Position numbers and translations under genes: made by a program. Source: Entoloma clypeatum (lineage: Eukaryota > Basidiomycota > Agaricomycetes > Agaricales > Entolomataceae). Taken from it: a stretch of DNA of 64,000 nt. The notes under the pieces were generated by a model, which searched no databases, was not told the origin of the DNA, and saw nothing but the letters and a program-made list of their open reading frames with translations. The stretch lies in the NCBI GenBank assembly GCA_963565915.1, contig OY751492.1:4945891-5009890 (forward strand). The letters run 5' to 3'. Below, one piece after another: positions 34,525-45,179 of the stretch; positions within the stretch are counted from its first letter, which is position 1; every line of letters begins with the position of its first letter.

Positions 34525-35299
34525 GCGAAGGCAAGTCATGTATTTGTCCATACAATGTGCATGATCCTAACACATTTTCTTCTTTGTTCGGGATGATTAG
34601 ACTGCCAGGGGCTCCTGAAGGCCTGAATTGCGATGCCAACATGTCGGACAGCCACCGGCGATCCATTCTGTCCCCCTGGTCTAGCTAGATCTCGTTTCTT
34701 TTTTCTCCCCCATCGTCTTACAACACATTCTGCCCTGTCCTCCCACCCACGTGCACAATTTGTGCATATGCCTTATGACTAGAATAATTTGCTACGACTT
34801 TGAAATGAAAATATCATGGTTTGATGAAGTATGAATTAGAAAACATAAACCCCAGAAAATTCCAGAAAAACCACAATCCAACCGACGACATCTGGGAACA
34901 GTGGGGAATAAACGAAACAAATGAGTGACAACATGGGAATATCGGGGGAATTCCGATAGCCAAACTGGGCAGGTATGGTAAAATTGGGAACGGTAGGGAA
35001 GTTGGTCAGGGACGAGCGGGAAAAAGCTGGAACCAATGGGAATAAGCCGGCGAATATCCTGAGGATGCCCGAAAATTTCAGGGGAAAATAGAGCCCCATT
35101 GGGGCAAGCGTGTCTGGCTCGCTTGTGCTACGTGAAATTTTGAAAATTTGGTCACTGGGTTTTTCCCCATTTTTTCCGACTTTCGGTCCGGCATAGTGGG
35201 GTTTTTCGGGTCCACCCAATCAACCCAGGAAAAGCCAGCTGTGACCCTATCAGACCCTGATTTTTCCGGGCATAACCAGATCCGATTTTGACTGGGCTT
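34525..35299. other. Intergenic, no gene seen
   Basis: A purine-rich stretch with repeated GGGAA and CCGGAAAA-like words but no coding signal. It separates the preceding gene from the first repeat at the left end of the multigene block. Confidence 0.5.
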
Positions 35300-35413
35300 G
35301 AGGGTCAAGGGACTACCGCTCTGGTGAATCTGCAATAGCATGTGGAGGGTCAAAGAACTCCCACTTTGGTTGATGACTCATATGCCAGGTGTCAAAGAAC
35401 TACTGCTGCTTTC
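35300..35413. repeat. Left-end repeats of the multigene block
   Basis: Three copies in plus orientation: GAGGGTCAAGGGACTACCGC at 35300, GAGGGTCAAAGAACTCCCAC at 35345 and GTGTCAAAGAACTACTGCTG at 35389. Confidence 0.7.
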
Positions 35414-35748
35414 TTGGACATGGACTTTGTAATTATACAAGGATTCCACCCAGCAATAAGGACTCCGCTGCGGCTCTGGTCTGCGGGGGCTTCTAGCCAT
35501 TGGTCAGTAGGTAGTAGGCTTATGTATTGCTAAAGGGGACTTACCGATCCCATCTTCTTATTTGATGCTGTGCGGGAGGGCATTGTAGAACGAGCAGATG
35601 TGAATATGGAATGAAGGGAGACCTGAACCAGCAGAACACGTGGGTCTGTCCCGCCAAAGGTCATCCATCAATCCATCATGGACCGATTGGGTGATAAGGA
35701 ACTTAATCAATCATTGGAACAATCACCCTCCCCCCCATCCTCCGCCTA

Positions 35749-38700
35749 ATGTTGCGCACTACCATGGGAGAGACTGCACGTTTGCTGGCCGAAACGGCGG
35801 TGTCTATGTTGGCGGATATGGAAATGGTGATAGAAGAGAGCCCACAATCCCCGAATGCGGCTGAAATATTGAACGCCCTGGAACTAGCGATGATTGAAGA
35901 GGCCGCCGATATTGCACAATCAAAGGATACAAGATCGCAAGGGCCCATCCCAAGTAATAGGCTTCAGAAAATGGTGCAGGATTTCACCCACCTGGTCCAA
36001 CAATTCGAAGAAGTCCCTTCAGTTACTGGATGGGGGGATAGCACCACAGAAGAGTCTAGTCACTCTACAACTGCAACAGAGACTGAAGAGGAGACCAGGG
36101 GAGAAGATGTGGATTATTTGCCAGAGCAGTCGACGGCATCACTTGTACAGCATCCGGGGGATAACATAAATGCCGATGAACAAGCTGTGAGGAATCTTTT
36201 GGCCAGTGAGTCAAGCTGTTGCAACCGTAATTACTCACTATGAACATGTAACAAAGATAGGTGCTTGTTTGACCCCAGATTTTGGGGCCTAGCACTCAAC
36301 TTGCTTGATACGCTTGCGGATAGACAGTGGCTGGACATCAGTTTGTTAGATTACTGGCTGGAGCGCACTTCGACGAATCTGGAAGGGCGCAATTTCCAAT
36401 ATGTTCCAACAAGAGTAACATCCCGCCAGGGCTTTGAGTGGCGACCCACAGATGAAGAGATCTTGACCTTCAGAAGCACAATGGGACTACCAGCGGAGGG
36501 TCCATGCGCAATGGAGTGCATGGTTCTTTCACTGCACGTTGATGGCAATCATTACTGCGCCGTGGCAATTGATCCCCACCGAGGAACCATCCATATACTC
36601 GGAAGATCCTCGAGAACGATGGCAACCAGATGTACATTGGCGGAGGCTTGGAAGTTCATTGCGGAGGTCTGGGGGAGGATCAGGCTGTGTCATGGCCAGG
36701 AAGAGCGGCCGATGTGGGTTTATGAGTTAGACTGGCCTCAAAATGGAGTTGATTGTGGGCCGACTGCTTGCCAGGTGATTGACTGGATTTGGCGACACGG
36801 TATGGTGCTGTCAGAACGGACAGGTCATTGGAAAAAGCCAGTGTTGGAATGCCCGCATCAGATGAGGATGCGGATGGCGGGGGATTTAGTTGAGTTTGCT
36901 CGGTCAGGTCTGGAAAACTACAACACAGTCTTGCGGAGGGCGCTGGTAGTTGATGAGGAGGAGCGGAGGATCATTTTTCCGGGCGAGTATAGGATTGACA
37001 CCATGGCGAGGTGGGACGAGATCCCACAATGGGATGAGCTTCTCAGGAATGGACGCCCACCATCATTCGACAATGTGATGCATTCCCTTACTGCAGGAAA
37101 GGTGACATGCTCTACATGTAGTGCAGGGCGGAGGGAACAAACTCTGCGACCACGAGACATCCTACAAGCACGCGAGCGGTTGATCCATGTCTCTCCAGAC
37201 ATGGCTGCATCAGAAAAGGACGGTGCTCCCACAGAGGCCATTGAAGATGAGGGGGCTGAGGAGGAAGAGGATATTGCGGTGGACATTGGGGGACATCCAC
37301 CAAGGGCCGGATGGAAGGCCCTTGCCAGAGGCAGAGACACCGCACCCCTCGGACGATTCCCGCGGCCCATTGCCCCACCGCAGCTCCCAGAACTACAGGC
37401 GCACAGAGGGCGAAAGAATGCATTCAACATTTTCTATGACCAGTATACATCGGGCCCGACCCTGGAAGTCTTAAGGCGGATTCCTGAGACCATTGAACCA
37501 TTTGCGGAGGTAAACATGGCGTACTTGTTCAGTCAGGTGATATACACGCCGTGGCAGCTGATTCTGGATTACGGGTACCGCATTGAACCCAAGTTCTACC
37601 AAATGTTTGACCTTGGAGACCCAATCATGGTAAAGGAACACCTGCTACCCGTCGGTTATGAGGGAGAGCCACTGGGGCCAGGGCTGCTGGAAGAAGATGA
37701 TGCGGTACAGGTTCAAGACATGAAGGTGATGAGTGCAAGTGAGATGAATGAGATGGCACGGAGAGCTGGGAGAAACCACCTGTTTGTGACTGGAAGATCG
37801 GATGGGGAGATGCCATGGGAGAAGGGACATTTCATTGTGCTAGATCTGCAAAGGGACAGAGTGGAACCAGCTGAAATCAAGCGGACAGTGGATGTGGACA
37901 GCATGATATGGGTGACACGTGAACCAACATTCCGTCTCTCGATCCATGTATTCATGCGACCCATCATTCGGAGGCGGGCACCAATCTGGAAACACAATCA
38001 TGTGTATGTGCAGCTGCTTCTCCCACCATCAGAGGAAGACCGGGCACGCGGGGGAATGCGGGAAGAGTGGTGGGAAAAGGGGTTCAAGCTGAGCCAGATA
38101 CCGCACGTCGCATTGGGAAAGATGGGGGATGGGGCAGGGACGGTGAACCTCTACATGTTCTTTCCACGGATGACCCATCAGCATCCGCATGTACAGCGGT
38201 ACATGAACATTGTACCCACAGAAACACAGAACCAATTGTGGGACAAGGTCATCATACCAGGGATGCGTGCGGCTATGGGGGAACTAGATGAGGCATTTGT
38301 GGGCTTGAGTAGAGAGCAGGTACGCTTCAAGGAGGGCACAGCGGGAAACAAGACACCGATGCAGGCATTTCGACGGACAGCATGGAAGAAACTGCGAGAC
38401 GAGATAAAAGAAATAGTGAGCCAGAGGTGTGGAGGGCCAAAACTCACTAGCTGAAGACATTTCGCAGATCCGCATGGACGACACATTGTGGGAGTTTGGA
38501 TCCGAGTTCTATGTGTTGGAGACAAAGGGATGCAAGACACTGAGCAAAGTAGTTTCAAACAGGGAGGGAGAGGAAATTGGACAGAATCTGGGGACGGCAT
38601 TTGAGACATTAAAGGAAGAGCTGGGAGGACTCGATTGGGAGGCAATGATGGATGATAAAAAAGGTGGTTTGTACTTGGATGTCGCAGTGAATCATCACGC

Positions 38701-40784
38701 TGTTGATGCGGAGGGTCACAAACTCCTCGGGCTATGGCGGTTGGACAGCCTCGAGGCGTCATATGGAGCCGGGGGTTATCAGCGGGGGGTGCTACATAAC
38801 ATCAACACCCTGGGGCTTTATGGTGGATTGCAGGCTGAGATGAGTGGAAAACGGGCAGAAAGGACACACATTGTCCACCGCTTGTCTTACAATCTTGCTT
38901 ACGAGGCAACCCGGCGGCTGGACAACAAGAGGGACGTGTTTGAGCTGGAATCTGTGTACAAGCAGTCTGATGCTTATTGGGAGCAGGTGGAGCAGGTGCG
39001 GAGGATATATACTTCTATTGCCCCCAAGGTGGCTTATGGGGTGCGAGAGGAGTGGAGGATAGGTGGTAAAGCCATAGAGGAGGTGATGAGAGTCCTGGAT
39101 GAATCAGTGAGTGCAGAATGCATCATGTAGATGGCAAGGCGCTCACTGAAAGAACCAGGTTTCCGATATGGCAAAGACAAAGCCCATTTTGTGGATAAAA
39201 TCGACTGATTATTTCGAATTTTTGCTGCGGAGGATGGAAGGCCTAGTGGAATTGCAGACTGAACTCCACCGACGTTCTCCTGCCAACTATGGGATTCTGT
39301 CAGGTGTGGTGTCATACATGTTGCAGTCGGTGCTATCAACACCAGCAAGGCTGGAGGGGTACATTCGCGAGGCCTTGCGGAATACCCACTACTATGAAGT
39401 CATGGACCGATTCGGGATGTTCTTCCTGCATGACCTTGACACAAATGCAGGGGACATACTACCAGAGGTACGAAGCGAAGATACCATGGAGGTCAGGCGG
39501 ATGGTCGGAGGAGGGAAGCAGAAGATAGGGCTGCAGAGGATGGAGTTGAAGAGGGGACCAGCATATGGGAGGGCAGTTCAGGCGGGACCTGAGGGGGCAG
39601 TGGAAGCTGCGGAGGGAAGGAAGAAGGTCAGCTGGGCTGAGCTCACCCATCTCATGGACGAACGGCCATGGGAGGTCGTTTCGGAATACCAGTGGAATGT
39701 CCAATTGGAATCCTACAAGACAGGAGAACGAGAAACAATAGTCGGGCTTGCGGGTGTGTTGTTTCAAATGTTCACAGAACAGGTATGGGCGACAGTGAAT
39801 GGGGGAAGACGCGTGGGGACAGAAGTCATTGCAGAAAATGTGGAGCGGGCCTTGGAATACTGGACCCTGAACTTTGTCTGGACCGAAGTGAAGTGGAAGA
39901 GAATGGTGCCATGGAATTGTCCACCGTTGCATGGTGCAATACCGGGAATAAAAATGTGTACGTTTCAGCAGCTGGTTAGTATGTATTTTCCGGCAGAAAA
40001 GGGGCACGTAGCAAATGGGGTGTGGAAGCAACTGACCTCGTTCGGATACATTTGGACATATTGGGAGGTAGTGAAGAAGATCAGCGAGGAGGAAGCGGAG
40101 GACTTGCGGCTGCACTTGGGACAGTTGCTGTCAGCATGTCAGTGTTTACCATGGAGCCGAAGGACTGCGGAGGGTAAAGGGGGGCCATGGATGGTGGAAA
40201 AGGGAAACCTGGTGATAGCAGTGAACCCAGAGTACTACACAGTCTCACCGCGGTTTATAGCAAATGCGCAACAGAAGGGAAAAGAACGCCCACCAGGTGA
40301 CAATAGGAACACACGGGCGCATGGTGGGAAGGGAGTGGTGCGTGGAAAGCTTGCATTGTTGAATCTTAAGGGAAGGGTCATATTGCAGACCGAAGAGTGG
40401 GGTGATTTGAATTGGGTAGAAGCAGGGAAAGCCGCTGAAGGACAGGGATGGGACGAGGTACAGTTGGAGAAAAGGTTGAGGGCCCAAGAAAGGATAAAGG
40501 CAAAGTATGGCCAAAATCGACGGAGCAGGCAGAAGAAGAACTTCCGAAAGCCACCAGCCACTAACAAGCCAAAGGGCAGAGCCTCCGCAGTGATCACTGG
40601 TGCGGTGGATGAGGGAGAGTTGGAGGACATGGGGACTGTAGCGGAGGATAGGTGGGAGCCTCTCGGCCCGGACGACGATCTTTTTTCTGAAGACGAGGTA
40701 CCTCTTGGAGAGGATGATGATTTATTTGGGTCAGAAGAAGAGGAGGATGAGGAGCTCGATGTGGAGGCTGCATGGGAAGAGTAG
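35749..40784 (+). CDS. Giant protein with Ulp1-like (C48) cysteine-protease region, four exons (about 1626 aa)
   Basis: Exons 35749-36205, 36257-38415, 38468-39106 and 39159-40784 have introns of 51, 52 and 52 bases (GTGAGT, GTGAGC, GTGAGT donors). The phases close exactly to 1627 codons, so the apparently separate ORFs are one gene. Residues 1-150 are acidic and helical. Residues about 175-325 look like a SUMO/Ulp1-type protease: QWLDISLLDYWLE, His 251 in DGNHYCAVAID, Gln 314 and Cys 319 in WPQNGVDCGPTACQ. The Asp usually found after His is replaced by Gly (IHILGRS), so activity is uncertain. Residues about 540-1300 are a long globular region I cannot name, with VFMRPIIRRRAPIWKHNHVY, YLDVAVNHHAVDAEG and FGMFFLHDLD. 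The C-terminus is basic and then strongly acidic (residues about 1560-1626). Ulp1-type proteases are frequent passengers in fungal and plant DNA transposons. Confidence 0.8.
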
Positions 40785-40957
40785 TGTTTCTCTCACTGTT
40801 GTGATTCTTAGGACCCGAAAAAAGGTGACAAAAGCGGGCGCAGCAGGAGTACCATAAATTTTGTAAAGAAAACTAAAGGGGTGACAAAGGCGGGGGGCAG
40901 GGGTAGTATACAGAAATTTTAAAAAACATTGCGGAGGGCGGACGTTGGTGGCCATGG

Positions 40958-41665
40958 TCAGTTAGCCTGTCGCCGTCGCTTTGTTGAGGGAACGGGTGCT
41001 TTGTCATCCTTCTCGAATATCCCCGCCATCTTGCTTCTGAGGACGAGCTCCTCCTCCATCTGTTCCTCCAAGTCGGCGATGCGGGCCTCCAACTTTGAGT
41101 GATCCACGCTGCAAGTGTTCGCCGCCGAAGGGCGGCCACTAAGGTTCAGGCGGGCGAGGCGCTGGACGGTCATCATCTGCCGAATCATGACATCACGGTA
41201 GTCAGCCACAGCCATGCTGTCGACGATAGCCTTGGCCTTCAAGACTTCCTTCGCCTCCTCAACGTCCCACTCACAGTACACTTGGCTTTTGCGACAAGGC
41301 CCGCAGCAGTAGTCGGCTCTGCGGTCAGATACTGAGCAGGTGTAGGGCTGTGGGTCGTGGAATATGTACTCAAGTATTGTGCACTCCTGATCAGTGTCTA
41401 AACATTCCCGACAGGGGGTCGACGCGGCTGCGGGGGCAGTCGACACAGCCACGATGGCAGGCGAGGCCACCTTTTCTTTCTGTTTTGGGGCAGCGGGGCT
41501 TGTTGTTGTCGGCACATCGTCATCGTCTGGGACCTCCATGATTGGGGCTTTGCGCGATGGGACACCCTGTGTAGCCAGCTTTCTTCCGCGGGGGCCGGTG
41601 GATGATCGTGACGCAGAGGCTTCACCCATGCTGTAGAGGAGGGCAATGGCTTCATCGTCTGGCAT
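40958..41665 (-). CDS. Zn2Cys6-like protein 1 of the multigene block (235 aa)
   Basis: Single-exon ORF, convergent with the giant gene, whose stop is 174 bases away. It carries two C-x2-C-x6-C units, CRECLDTDQEC and CGPCRKSQVYC, separated by about 25 residues. This is the spacing logic of fungal Zn2Cys6 binuclear clusters with a longer linker. The C-terminal third is helical and probably a coiled coil (KLEARIADLEEQMEEELVLR). The tail KRRRQ may be a nuclear signal. The N-terminus is Ala/Pro-rich and low complexity. A DNA-binding role is a reasonable inference. Two relatives with the same double motif lie at 42063-42621 and 44162-44946. Confidence 0.7.
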   Translation of the reverse strand: MPDDEAIALLYSMGEASASRSSTGPRGRKLATQGVPSRKAPIMEVPDDDDVPTTTSPAAPKQKEKVASPAIVAVSTAPAAASTPCRECLDTDQECTILEYIFHDPQPYTCSVSDRRADYCCGPCRKSQVYCEWDVEEAKEVLKAKAIVDSMAVADYRDVMIRQMMTVQRLARLNLSGRPSAANTCSVDHSKLEARIADLEEQMEEELVLRSKMAGIFEKDDKAPVPSTKRRRQAN

Positions 41666-42062
41666 GTTTTCAGGTGGTGGTTGGCGTGGGACAGGAACAG
41701 ATCCATCAATTTTTTAGTATTTAACCATGGGCTGTATTGTGGTTTGTGTGGTCCGGTATCACGTGACGTGGTCAATCGTAATCCATGCGGTGGGTATATG
41801 ACGGTGACAAAGCGGAGGGTGTGGCACAAGCATGGCGGGACGGATATGCTGGGGTCTTTTTTTTTTTTTTTTTTTTTTTGAAGCGCAATTTATTGTGCTG
41901 GGGGAACTGGGTTCCCATGTTACACATTACATGCAACCAGGTAGATAAGCGGGTGAGAGCACTGCAGGTGGTTATTTCAAAGGGGCTGCGGAGACCTATC
42001 CAAGTGTTGCAATGCATTGGCGGAGGGCTTAGGTGGGAATAGAGGGCTACTGCGGGTACTCA

Positions 42063-42621
42063 TCAAATGCCCCTGATCACTGCGGATCGTTCCTTCAGGG
42101 CCTCGTACGCCTCCTCATCGATATCCAGAATTCGGAATGCTCCACCTTCAATGGATGCAGACCAATCATTTATGGCAGCGCGGAATAGCGCGGCCAACTC
42201 GTCTCCGTTCTTCAATCCCTCCGCGCTGTCCTCATCCTGCTCAATACCGCTGTTCGCACCATCTGAATCGCCCTCGATGGCAGCCTCCGCGTGGTCTTGA
42301 TGCACCGCACCCTCTCCACCTGCAACAACTTGATCTGTATACCCTCTGTTATTACTACCTCCGCTCGCATGCCTTCTCTCAGGGATAAGGCTGCAGTGCC
42401 GCCTTTTCCTTTGACAGGCAGTGCAGGATATGGTTTTCCGTCCATGCCCTTCGGTGTTGCTTCAAAATTTTACAACCCTCAACCTCTGCAGTGAGATATG
42501 CGTACCGAAATACTCACTAGGTGGTCAAGCATCCCTCGTGTTTGCCTACACAGGCCGCACACGGGGGTACATTTCTTATCAATATAATCTGCGGCTGCGA
42601 GGGCTTCCGGCGAGGTGGCAT
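42063..42621 (-). CDS. Zn2Cys6-like protein 2 of the multigene block (166 aa)
   Basis: Two exons, 42621-42518 and 42459-42063, with a 58-base intron of phase 2. Lengths 104 and 397 close to 167 codons. The first exon ends with CAACVGKHEGC and the second opens with CTACQRKRRHC after a 15-residue loop (LTTYNTEGHGRKTIS), so the intron sits inside the zinc-cluster loop. The second half is acidic (GIEQDEDSAEG, ILDIDEEAYEALKERS). Without splicing the two halves look like unrelated fragments in different frames. It starts 170 bases from, and divergent to, the coiled-coil gene at 42791, so a shared promoter is likely. Confidence 0.65.
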
Positions 42622-42790
42622 GAGTACGCGTGTGGTGATGGTAATTCTGCGAAGTGGCTTGCTCAACAGTAACAAATAACGACGATTTTTGGTGATTGTC
42701 ACACGATCTGGCTGCTTATTTAACTCCAACCACCATCCATCATCGTCCTTTCTCAGACCACCACCATCATCCTCTTGTTTTCCGGACCTC

Positions 42791-43516
42791 ATGTCAACAC
42801 CCAACGCCCCACGCAACCTCCGCGTTAATGCTATCCGCCGATTCAATGCGCAAGCCGCGCCAGAACAGAAGGTGGAGCTGGGACGGCTCTGGAATGTATA
42901 CGCCGACAACAAGGACGACCAAGAGGCGGAGGCGGCTTTTTACGACTACTGCGACCGGAACCTGCCAGCAAGCGAAGATGAGAGAGAGGACGAGCAAGGT
43001 GCGAGTAAACGGAAGACCCCGCCGCGTGGCGAGGAGCCCCAGTCTCCGCCAGCGAAGAAAGCCAAAGCTACGGGACCCAAGGATGGGCCAAGAGGGGCAA
43101 GAGGAAAGGGGGGCTCAGGGAAGGAAGGAGGAGCAGCGGGGGTGAAGGGAAAGGTGGCAGCGGGGGGTCTGGGGGGATCCGGTGAACCAGTGGCGGGGGG
43201 TAGCAGGGGAAGGGGAGCTGGAGCTGGAGCTGGAGTTGGTGGTCGAAAGCAAGCAGGAGGGAAGAGCAAGGCGACGTTGGTGGACACACTGTCCACGCAG
43301 CTTGAGGAGGAGGTGGTGAAGGTGAAAGCACTCATACAGAGTCGCTTCGACGGCATGGCGGAGGCTTCAGAAGGGATCAAGCAGATGTTGAAGAAACAAG
43401 GGCTGGAGTTCAAGAAGCATATGGAGAAGTCGAAGGAGGCACAAGAGAAGATGAGGGAGAGGATGGATGAAATGGAGGAAGAAATCAGGCAGTTGAAGCA
43501 AGCTACTACGGACTAG
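42791..43516 (+). CDS. Gly/Lys-rich protein with C-terminal coiled coil (241 aa)
   Basis: Single exon from ATG 42791 to TAG. Residues 1-60 are helical (LRVNAIRRFNAQAAPEQKVE). Residues about 70-160 are Gly/Lys/Ala-rich and probably disordered, with basic runs. Residues about 175-238 form a clear heptad-patterned coiled coil (MLKKQGLEFKKHMEKSKEAQ, RERMDEMEEEIRQLKQ). A TTATTTAA box lies about 75 bases upstream. It may pair with the coiled coils of the neighbouring zinc-cluster proteins or with the protein at 43664. Function unknown. Confidence 0.65.
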   Translation: MSTPNAPRNLRVNAIRRFNAQAAPEQKVELGRLWNVYADNKDDQEAEAAFYDYCDRNLPASEDEREDEQGASKRKTPPRGEEPQSPPAKKAKATGPKDGPRGARGKGGSGKEGGAAGVKGKVAAGGLGGSGEPVAGGSRGRGAGAGAGVGGRKQAGGKSKATLVDTLSTQLEEEVVKVKALIQSRFDGMAEASEGIKQMLKKQGLEFKKHMEKSKEAQEKMRERMDEMEEEIRQLKQATTD

Positions 43517-43663
43517 TGGCAGGGTGGAGGATTATATCCAAGTTGATCAATGGCTGTGCACATTTAATACATCAGCCCTCCGCAGCCTTCGTTGATCAAT
43601 CCAACCGCCCTCCGCACAATGCATACCCGCAGGTTATCCCAGTCACGTGCATTTTCAATCATT

Positions 43664-44098
43664 ATGTCTGGCACAACACCGGCCACCCGTGAGCTCCAAG
43701 ATCTATATCCGCAATGGACTGAACTCAATGCGGAGGTTGGGGAGCTAGAGGCACGAGTATGGGCAGAGGTGCGGAGCAAGGAAGCCAGGCAGCGCTCCAG
43801 GATCGAACGAGAGAAGCACCTGATAGACGGAAGGGATCGCAAGGCCATTCGGAGGGAGCGGCATGCAGAGGCAATCGCCCAAGCCAACGAGAAAGCTCTC
43901 AAAGAGCTGATGGAGTCGATGGAGAGTATGGAGGCACAGCAGGAGAGGATCGAAGAGGATGCCGATATTATGGACAGAATCAGGATGAGCTTGGAGGGCA
44001 TGAAGATGGAACTGGATGGTTTGAGGGTAGAGAATGGGGAACTGAGGCGTAGGCTTGCAGTTCTTGAAACTGAATCAGTGGAGGCTGTATCTACTTGA
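43664..44098 (+). CDS. Coiled-coil protein (144 aa)
   Basis: ATG at 43664 (MSGTTPATRELQDLYPQW) is preferred over an upstream in-frame ATG at 43619 because the intervening residues are basic and unstructured. Nearly the whole protein is helical and charged, with an Arg/Lys/Glu-rich segment (residues 35-75) and a leucine-heptad C-terminus (MSLEGMKMELDGLRVENGEL). No enzymatic motif was seen. It converges with the zinc-cluster gene ending at 44162, 63 bases away. It resembles a small structural or DNA-associated partner; nothing more can be said from sequence. Confidence 0.6.
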   Translation: MSGTTPATRELQDLYPQWTELNAEVGELEARVWAEVRSKEARQRSRIEREKHLIDGRDRKAIRRERHAEAIAQANEKALKELMESMESMEAQQERIEEDADIMDRIRMSLEGMKMELDGLRVENGELRRRLAVLETESVEAVST

Positions 44099-44161
44099 GG
44101 TTTATTGAGCAAGGGGGAGAAACAATGCAACGCTGCTGTAGTTTACTGAGTCATATACAGT

Positions 44162-44946
44162 TCACCTGTACTCGATTGCATGCTCAATCTCCACCATTTG
44201 ATCCTGGAAAGCATCTGCCCTTGAATTTATTTCCCCCATCAACTCCCCCAATGTCCGCCTTACAATTTCCACATATGTGTTTGCAAACTCCACATTCGCT
44301 GTACCACCAGCATCTTCTGGGCTGGCTCCGTCACCACCCTGCCGCCCCGCAGGCTGCCAGTCCTTCCGTAAGGCTTGCCATTCATCAGCTGACACCCTGT
44401 CCTTCCCACCCATTCTGACGCCCATGCTACATTTGCGTTTTCGGCCCCGGCATCCATCACATGCCGTTCTCACTGTTTGATGCCCAGACAGTCTATGGTT
44501 TTATGGAGTATATAAAAGACGAATAATGACATGAATAATTACATTGTCACCTGGCACTCATGCCCTTCCTTTCTGCACCTATGGCATGGAGGATCAATCT
44601 TGATTGTTTTCAGCGCAGCACTTTGCTTGACCCTCTTCGGCGGCTTTTCCTCCCGCAAGTCTTTCTCTTCGTCGCTCTCTGTGATGATGGGCTTGGAGCG
44701 TATCCGCATCTTCTTGCGTGTTCGCACTTCCGAGTTTGACGCGCTCATGGCAGCAAAAGAGCTGGACATTGTTTGATGGTGGTTGTCTGACGTCCAGGGT
44801 GGTTGATAATGTAAGCCATTTGCTTGTAAAGTTTGGTTGGTGATTGCAAGTGCGGAGGGGTTCTGTATCAATGGAGTCGCGCATTCATTGACAGTTACAC
44901 CGCTACCCCTAGAACTCCCATTAATTTCCTGGATATTGACTGACAT
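44162..44946 (-). CDS. Zn2Cys6-like protein 3 of the multigene block (244 aa)
   Basis: Two exons, 44946-44543 and 44492-44162, with a 50-base phase-2 intron. Lengths 404 and 331 close to 245 codons. CHRCRKEGHEC ends exon 1 and CDGCRGRKRKC opens exon 2 after a 14-residue loop (QVTILSGHQTVRTA). The intron is thus in the same loop and same phase as in the gene at 42063-42621. The N-terminal half contains a basic, Ser-rich region (RTRKKMRIRSKPIITESDEE). The C-terminal half is helical (NTYVEIVRRTLGELMGEINS). The donor GTAATT is less canonical than the others here, which lowers confidence slightly, but phase and motif both support it. Confidence 0.65.
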
Positions 44947-44983
44947 GGGGAGTTCTCATAAATTGCCGGATGGCTGACATGCC

Positions 44984-45150
44984 GTGGATCAAAGAACTAC
45001 CGAGAAAGAAACTACTACTTTGGCAAAATGCAGAGGGTCCAGAAGCCATGGCTTTGGCAGAAATGCGGATGGTAAAAGAATTCCGCTTTGACTAGGAAGA
45101 AACTACTTTGGTAAAACGTGGAGGGTAAAAGAAATATGGCTTTGACATGC
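44984..45150. repeat. Right-end repeats of the multigene block
   Basis: Copies in the same orientation as at the left end: GTGGATCAAAGAACTACCGA at 44984, GAGGGTCCAGAAGCC near 45032, GATGGTAAAAGAATTCCGCT near 45068 and GAGGGTAAAAGAAATATGGC at 45121. Each is followed by a CTTTGG/CTTTGA word. Confidence 0.7.
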
Positions 45151-45179
45151 TGGAGGGGGTGTAATAAACAGAAGTGCTC

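Larger units (their letters stand above)
35300..45150. mobile_element. Candidate undescribed multigene element with Ulp1-like, Zn2Cys6-like and coiled-coil proteins
   Basis: About 9.85 kb bracketed by copies of one short direct repeat (consensus about GAGGGTCAAAGAACTACCGCTTTGG). Inside are six genes: one giant plus-strand gene, three minus-strand zinc-cluster genes and two plus-strand coiled-coil genes. The cluster layout and shared end repeats are seen directly; mobility is inferred. I looked for Plavaka, KDZ, CACTA, hAT, Helitron, tyrosine-recombinase and reverse-transcriptase motifs and recognised none. Terminal inverted repeats and a target duplication were not found, so the exact ends are approximate. 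Alternatives are a host gene cluster that expanded locally, or a decayed larger transposon. Confidence 0.5.

Noticed and set aside
38640..38760. Possible RNase H-like catalytic strand (YLDVAVNHHAVDAEG) in the giant protein
   Set aside because: One Asp after a hydrophobic strand is too little evidence; no second or third acidic residue could be placed.
42689..43145. Alternative plus-strand ORF overlapping the coiled-coil gene
   Set aside because: It lacks the coiled-coil pattern and is an out-of-frame shadow of the 42791-43516 gene.
35300..45150. Possibility that the block is a KDZ or Plavaka transposon
   Set aside because: The landmark blocks of those transposases, readily seen at 13910-18147 and 58303-61500, are absent here, and no TET/JBP-type dioxygenase motif was seen.
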